This document shows, one piece after another, positions 60,125 to 64,000 of a stretch of DNA of 64,000 nucleotides (position 1 is the first letter of the stretch; each line of letters begins with the position of its first letter). The stretch lies in the NCBI GenBank assembly GCA_001801815.1, contig MGXU01000001.1:62001-126000 (forward strand), given 5' to 3'. The position numbers and the translations under genes were made by a program. The notes under the pieces are model-generated. The model did no database searches and had not been told where the DNA came from. It saw nothing but the letters and a program-made list of their open reading frames with translations. This stretch comes from Gammaproteobacteria bacterium RIFCSPHIGHO2_12_FULL_36_30. GTDB lineage: Bacteria; Pseudomonadota; Gammaproteobacteria; Coxiellales; Coxiellaceae.

Positions 60125-61776
60125 TTTTCAGGCTTTGGTAAAACACTCACTGCTTTCGGTGTTGGTTTATACATATCAATTACTTTGTCAGCGGGCGTTT
60201 TTTCTGGATACAATGTTTTTTTTGGTTCAGGCAATTGCGCTTCAGTTGATTTTTTTATTTCTTTTTCCTTTTTTGCAACAGGTTTCGGTTTCGCGACCGA
60301 TTTTTTTAACTGTTTTTCCGCTGGTTTTTCTGTTTGATCTGATGCAACAGGAGTTTCTTTCACTAAAATATGTGTACGTTCATCACCACTTACATCAATC
60401 ACACCATGATCATCTTCTGTTGGCATCGCTGCTGCACTTTGCACTTGATTCGGGAAAACAATGGATTTTCCCAACCACGCATTAATTGCTTGTATGTCAG
60501 ATAAACTGAGCGTACCAGCTGCTAATTTTAATGCGACTAAATTGTTAATATATGTGTATTGATCAACAGCCAATAATTTTTGTGCTTGGTATAAAGTTGT
60601 CAGCGCACTCAACACATCCACCATTGTACGCGTACCTACTTTTAATCCAGCTTCTGTCGCTGTTAACGCATTTTGTGCTGATAAAATACTTTGTTTATCT
60701 GCTTGGATTTGACTGATATTAGATAAAACACTCAAAAAACTGGTGCGTGCTTGTTCCACAACTTGACGATGTGTTTGCTCAAGCAAACCCGCTGCAGTGA
60801 CATAATTATATTGCGCTTGTTTTGTCGAAGCATCGACTGCCCCACCTTGTATTGGATTATATGACAATACTAATCCTAAACTTTGATTATCAGTTGCTGT
60901 ATCTGGCGGGTTACTATTTTTGTGTGTTTCACCAACAACACCTTGTAAACCTAATGATGGATAACCAGCTGCCGCTTGTTGTTTAATGGTTTCCATCGCA
61001 GCTTGCACAGTATAATTTTGCGCTTGTATTGAATAATTTTGTCTATCAGCAATTTTAACCCATGTATCAATATTGCTTGGTTGCGGCGTAATCATCGGTA
61101 ATTTGCCAATACCGCTTAATGCACGATAAGAATGACCAGTTAATTGACGTAATTCTTCTAGGGTAGTATTTAAATTATTTTGCGCAATAATTTGTTGTGC
61201 AACCACTTGATCGTAACGCGAGCGCGCATCATATTCATCTGTAATTGCAATTAATCCAACTTTAAATTGCTCTTCAGAACTTATATATTGTTGCCAAACA
61301 GCACGTTTATTTGCAACCGTGTAACGTAATATGTCATATGCTTGTAACACTGCAAAATAAGCAGAAACAGTACGTTGCATTAATGATTGTTGCGCTGCTA
61401 AATAAGTTGCAGTTGCCGCTTTCACTGCATCACTCGCATTTTCAATTTGCGCCCACACTGCAAAATTAAAAACAGTTTGCGTTGCTGTTAATGTGTAACC
61501 ATATTCCCAAGAATAACTGCCGGCATAGCTCGTTATATTGGGATCTACATGTGTATAATCACGCGTCGAATCTGCACTGATAGATATTTGCGGTAAATAA
61601 CCTGCTTCCGCAATCGGCAAATTCATTTTTTGCGCTTCCCAGGTTGATTGGGCTTGCTCAAAAATAGGGTCTTTTATCAAAGCTTGATTGTAAATTTGTA
61701 TTAAATTATCTGCGTAGACAGACGATAGAAAAAATCCTGTCATGAGCACGCTTAGCACTTGCCAATATCGCTTCAT
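60121..61776 (-). CDS. tolC: TolC outer-membrane channel with Lys/Pro-rich C-terminal tail
   Basis: 551 residues: signal peptide (1-22), two outer-membrane efflux repeats (about 30-225 and 240-435) with L-x-x-x-Y-x-Q-A-L-x-x-D-P at the start, typical of TolC. Beyond about residue 470 a long tail is rich in Lys, Pro, Glu and Ala (K-P-K-P-V-A-K-K-E-K-E-I-K-K). Many TolC proteins end soon after the second repeat, so this extension of some 80 residues is notable; it would sit in the periplasm. Single gene, not linked to a pump. Confidence 0.9.
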   Translation of the reverse strand: MKRYWQVLSVLMTGFFLSSVYADNLIQIYNQALIKDPIFEQAQSTWEAQKMNLPIAEAGYLPQISISADSTRDYTHVDPNITSYAGSYSWEYGYTLTATQTVFNFAVWAQIENASDAVKAATATYLAAQQSLMQRTVSAYFAVLQAYDILRYTVANKRAVWQQYISSEEQFKVGLIAITDEYDARSRYDQVVAQQIIAQNNLNTTLEELRQLTGHSYRALSGIGKLPMITPQPSNIDTWVKIADRQNYSIQAQNYTVQAAMETIKQQAAAGYPSLGLQGVVGETHKNSNPPDTATDNQSLGLVLSYNPIQGGAVDASTKQAQYNYVTAAGLLEQTHRQVVEQARTSFLSVLSNISQIQADKQSILSAQNALTATEAGLKVGTRTMVDVLSALTTLYQAQKLLAVDQYTYINNLVALKLAAGTLSLSDIQAINAWLGKSIVFPNQVQSAAAMPTEDDHGVIDVSGDERTHILVKETPVASDQTEKPAEKQLKKSVAKPKPVAKKEKEIKKSTEAQLPEPKKTLYPEKTPADKVIDMYKPTPKAVSVLPKPEN

Positions 61777-61837
61777 TTCAAAAACCTGTCATTACACAAT
61801 CAACACCGAAACCCCTATTATCCTGAATAAGAAACAA

Positions 61838-63136
61838 CTAAGCAATAAGCGTACTCAATACATGCTCTGCAATATCCAGCGTTTTCTTAATTTCAGCTTC
61901 ACCATGCGCTAATGAAATAAACCCCGCTTCATAAGCCGACGGCGCTAAATAAATGCCGTCATTCAACATACTGTTAAAAAAAGCATTAAAATGCGATAAA
62001 TTACATTGCATCACATCTGCATAAGTTGTAACTGAATTTGCGGTTGTAAAAAATAAACCGAACATGCCTGTTGCATGATTTTCACAAAAAGGAATATGCG
62101 CAGCTGCTGCGCGCGCTTTCAAGCCATCCATTAATTTCTGCGTTTTCGCTGCTAAAATAGCGTATTTTTTAAGAGTTAATTGTTGCAACGTTGCTAATCC
62201 TGCCGCCATCGCTAATGGATTTCCAGATAATGTGCCCGCTTGATAAATTGATCCCTGCGGCGATAATTGATCCATGAATTCCGCACGACCACCCACTGCG
62301 CCAACTGGCATTCCGCCACCAATAATTTTTCCAAGCAGCGTTAAATCAGGAACAACATCAATAAATGTTTGCGCACCTTGATAACCAACACGAAATCCAG
62401 TCATCACTTCATCAAAAATTAATAAACTTTTATATTTATCACAAATATCACGCAAACCCTGTAAAAATAGTGGTTTTGGCAATAACATATTTATATTGCC
62501 TGCAATCGGCTCTACAATTACACATGCAATTTGATCAGGATATTTTTCAAATAAAGCAGCAACAGAATCTACATTATTAAAATCAGCGATTAATGTATCA
62601 TTTGTTGAACCAATCGGAACACCTGGCGAACTCGGCGCACCAAATGTTAATGCACCTGATCCTGCTTTTACTAATAAACTATCAACATGTCCGTGATAAC
62701 ATCCTTCAAATTTTATAATTTTATCTCGATGTGTAATTCCGCGCGCTAAACGAATTGCAGTCATGCTCGCTTCGGTGCCGGAATTTACCATGCGCACTTT
62801 TTCGATTGAATCAACACGCTCACAAATTATTTTCGCCAATTTTATTTCATATTCGCACGGCGCACCAAAACTTAATCCTTTTTCTGCAGCGTTTTTTACT
62901 GCTTCAATCACAATGGGATCTGCATGTCCTAAAATTGCAGGACCCCAAGAACCAACATAATCAATTAATTTATTACCATCAACATCTGTTATATAAGCGC
63001 CTTTTGCAGAAGCAATAAAACGTGGCGTGCCACCCACTGCTTTAAATGAACGCACTGGAGAATTAACACCGCCAGGAATAAATTTTTTTGCTTGCTGAAA
63101 TAATGCTTGTGATTTTGTGATATTGTTTGATTGCAT
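61838..63136 (-). CDS. hemL: Glutamate-1-semialdehyde 2,1-aminomutase
   Basis: PLP enzyme making 5-aminolevulinate for haem. 432 residues, with [10 protein letters not shown] near the start, [18 protein letters not shown] and the PLP Lys in [12 protein letters not shown]. The ATG overlaps the rubredoxin TAA by 1 base. It closes the leftward orf43-hemJ-rubredoxin-hemL set. Confidence 0.97.
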   Translation of the reverse strand: MQSNNITKSQALFQQAKKFIPGGVNSPVRSFKAVGGTPRFIASAKGAYITDVDGNKLIDYVGSWGPAILGHADPIVIEAVKNAAEKGLSFGAPCEYEIKLAKIICERVDSIEKVRMVNSGTEASMTAIRLARGITHRDKIIKFEGCYHGHVDSLLVKAGSGALTFGAPSSPGVPIGSTNDTLIADFNNVDSVAALFEKYPDQIACVIVEPIAGNINMLLPKPLFLQGLRDICDKYKSLLIFDEVMTGFRVGYQGAQTFIDVVPDLTLLGKIIGGGMPVGAVGGRAEFMDQLSPQGSIYQAGTLSGNPLAMAAGLATLQQLTLKKYAILAAKTQKLMDGLKARAAAAHIPFCENHATGMFGLFFTTANSVTTYADVMQCNLSHFNAFFNSMLNDGIYLAPSAYEAGFISLAHGEAEIKKTLDIAEHVLSTLIA

Positions 63137-63306
63137 TACACCGCAACCATTTCAAAATCACTTTTCATTGCACCGCAATCTGGACATTGCCAATTATCTG
63201 GAATATCTTCCCATCGCGTGCCAGGTTCAATACCATCGATCGGCCAACCTTGCTCTTCGTCGTAAATAAAACCGCACAATAAACAAATATATTTTTGATA
63301 TGTCAT
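63136..63306 (-). CDS. Rubredoxin
   Basis: 56-residue iron protein from ATG 63306 (GAGAG upstream; GTG at 63321 also open). Two CxxCG knuckles, C-L-L-C-G and C-P-D-C-G, bind one Fe, and the aromatic core (Y-D-E-E-x-G-W-P, W-x-C) is standard. It is placed between hemJ and hemL, so it may deliver electrons in haem metabolism, though this is inference. Confidence 0.93.
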   Translation of the reverse strand: MTYQKYICLLCGFIYDEEQGWPIDGIEPGTRWEDIPDNWQCPDCGAMKSDFEMVAV

Positions 63307-63317
63307 TTCTAAAACTC

Positions 63318-63737
63318 TCACGGTTTAACAATCACTAAAATAATAATCGCAAATAAAAATAATGTCGGCACTTCATTAAAAAATCGATAAAACTTCGACG
63401 AAAAATGATTATTATCGTGTTTAAATTGCATCAACAATTGTCCGCAAAATAAATGATACGCCCACAATAAAATTACCAATGATAATTTTGCAAGCATCCA
63501 ACCTTGATGCAAATACACTGTCCAATTTAGCAATAATAACCACGCACCAAACACACTGGTTAAAATTGCAGCGGGCATCATGATGATGAAATATAATTTT
63601 CTCTCCATTATTTTAAAGCGCGCAATGCTAATTTGATCTGTACTCATGGAATGGTACATAAATAATCGCGGTAAATAAAAAAGCCCTGCGAACCATGCAA
63701 CCATGAAAATAATATGAAACGCTAAAATCCACTGCAT
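63318..63737 (-). CDS. hemJ: HemJ-type protoporphyrinogen IX oxidase
   Basis: 139-residue, four-helix membrane protein (UPF0093). [18 protein letters not shown] holds the His, Trp and Arg of the family, and [12 protein letters not shown] is the second conserved block. Predicted reaction: protoporphyrinogen IX to protoporphyrin IX. It starts directly after orf43 (TAAATG). Confidence 0.9.
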   Translation of the reverse strand: MQWILAFHIIFMVAWFAGLFYLPRLFMYHSMSTDQISIARFKIMERKLYFIIMMPAAILTSVFGAWLLLLNWTVYLHQGWMLAKLSLVILLWAYHLFCGQLLMQFKHDNNHFSSKFYRFFNEVPTLFLFAIIILVIVKP

Positions 63738-63869
63738 TTAATGACTATTTCCTTGTGTTGAAGTTAATGCGATTTTTTGTAACTCATGATGCATTCCATT
63801 CGGATGAGCAAGCATAATCATACTGCTATAAATACACAACAATCCGATTAAAATACAAATTGTTTTCAT
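63738..63869 (-). CDS. 43-residue small exported or membrane peptide
   Basis: Frame M-K-T-I-C-I-L-I-G-L-L-C-I-Y-S-S..., one hydrophobic helix (residues 4-20), then a short His-containing tail (H-P-N-G-M-H-H). Its TAA is followed at once by the hemJ ATG, so it is plausibly cotranslated with hemJ. A weak GGA site lies upstream. Too short for the family to be recognised; a haem-, copper- or assembly-related helper is a guess. Confidence 0.5.
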   Translation of the reverse strand: MKTICILIGLLCIYSSMIMLAHPNGMHHELQKIALTSTQGNSH

Positions 63870-63952
63870 GGACGATCCACACGCAAGATAAATTAACTGT
63901 GTGGCATTCTAGCAAAATTGACAGAAAATAAGAAAGAGAGAATAATCTCTGC

Positions 63953-64000
63953 ATGACAACACTTTCTGAAAAATCTCAAACGTACACATCCGACACGCTC
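63953..64000 (+). CDS. 5' end of an unknown gene cut by the window edge
   Basis: An ATG at 63953 opens a frame of 16 codons (M-T-T-L-S-E-K-S-Q-T-Y) to the end of the window. A GAGAG lies roughly 15 bases upstream, farther than ideal, within a small AGAGA/TCTCT inverted repeat. Too little is present to name a product. Confidence 0.4.
   Translation, partial: MTTLSEKSQTYTSDTL

Noticed and set aside
1-64000. CRISPR arrays, tRNA, rRNA, integrase or transposase genes
   Set aside because: No regularly spaced repeats, no cloverleaf or rRNA-like sequence, and no recombinase-type protein could be recognised by eye.

Overview
The window is an A+T-rich gammaproteobacterial chromosome segment. Gene content (a complete gsp type II secretion operon; a tkt-gap-pgk-pyk cluster with a class I aldolase nearby; a hemL/hemJ/rubredoxin group; many small secreted proteins of unknown function) most resembles the order Legionellales (Coxiella/Legionella/Aquicella-like, often host-associated). 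This assignment is inferred from gene families and order; no rRNA or tRNA gene is visible to confirm it.

Layout. 1-5.5 kb: 3' part of aroE, then leftward engB, a two-gene ABC importer (nitrate/taurine type), a DoxX membrane protein and an exported RidA-like protein. 5.6-7.1 kb (+): a minimal gspC, a Sel1-repeat lipoprotein and a beta-carbonic anhydrase. 7.1-16.8 kb (-): gspD-E-F-G-H-I-J-K-L-M, tightly packed and mostly overlapping. 17.0-32.5 kb (-): central carbon genes (fba, pyk, pgk, gap, tkt) broken up by accessory DNA. One block holds an MFS exporter, a chagasin-like cysteine-protease inhibitor, a secreted protein, a six-repeat IPT/TIG protein and a 244-bp palindromic element. A second block, between gap and pgk, holds a two-lobed secreted aspartic protease flanked by a 48-bp direct repeat, a DUF1016 (YhcG-like) nuclease, a BRO-N protein and an orphan gene. 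32.6-41.4 kb: glmS, polA, an APC permease, a YciA-type thioesterase, an EamA transporter and a cysteine-less isochorismatase-like hydrolase.

41.5-46.1 kb (-) is the most unusual part: three genes reading orf122 -> orf451 -> a 924-residue acyltransferase / peptidyl-carrier / epimerisation-like protein. It has no adenylation or ketosynthase domain, and its epimerase-type domain lacks the usual catalytic Glu. I do not recognise orf122 or orf451. A divergent MFS transporter overlaps queC, followed by a DinJ/YafQ toxin-antitoxin pair with a readable promoter-operator.

49-64 kb is mostly housekeeping: an FMN reductase, an odd LDH/MDH-family dehydrogenase, DoxX, malic enzyme, fumC, a MacB-type tripartite efflux system with its own outer-membrane factor, pdxB, a second TolC with a Lys/Pro-rich tail, and hemL-rubredoxin-hemJ behind a 43-codon small gene.

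Working picture: the T2SS could export the signal-peptide proteins encoded in and next to the glycolytic cluster (inhibitor, aspartic protease, TIG protein). The 41.5-46.1 kb cassette looks like a self-contained, probably acquired, thiotemplate-type pathway fragment of unknown product.
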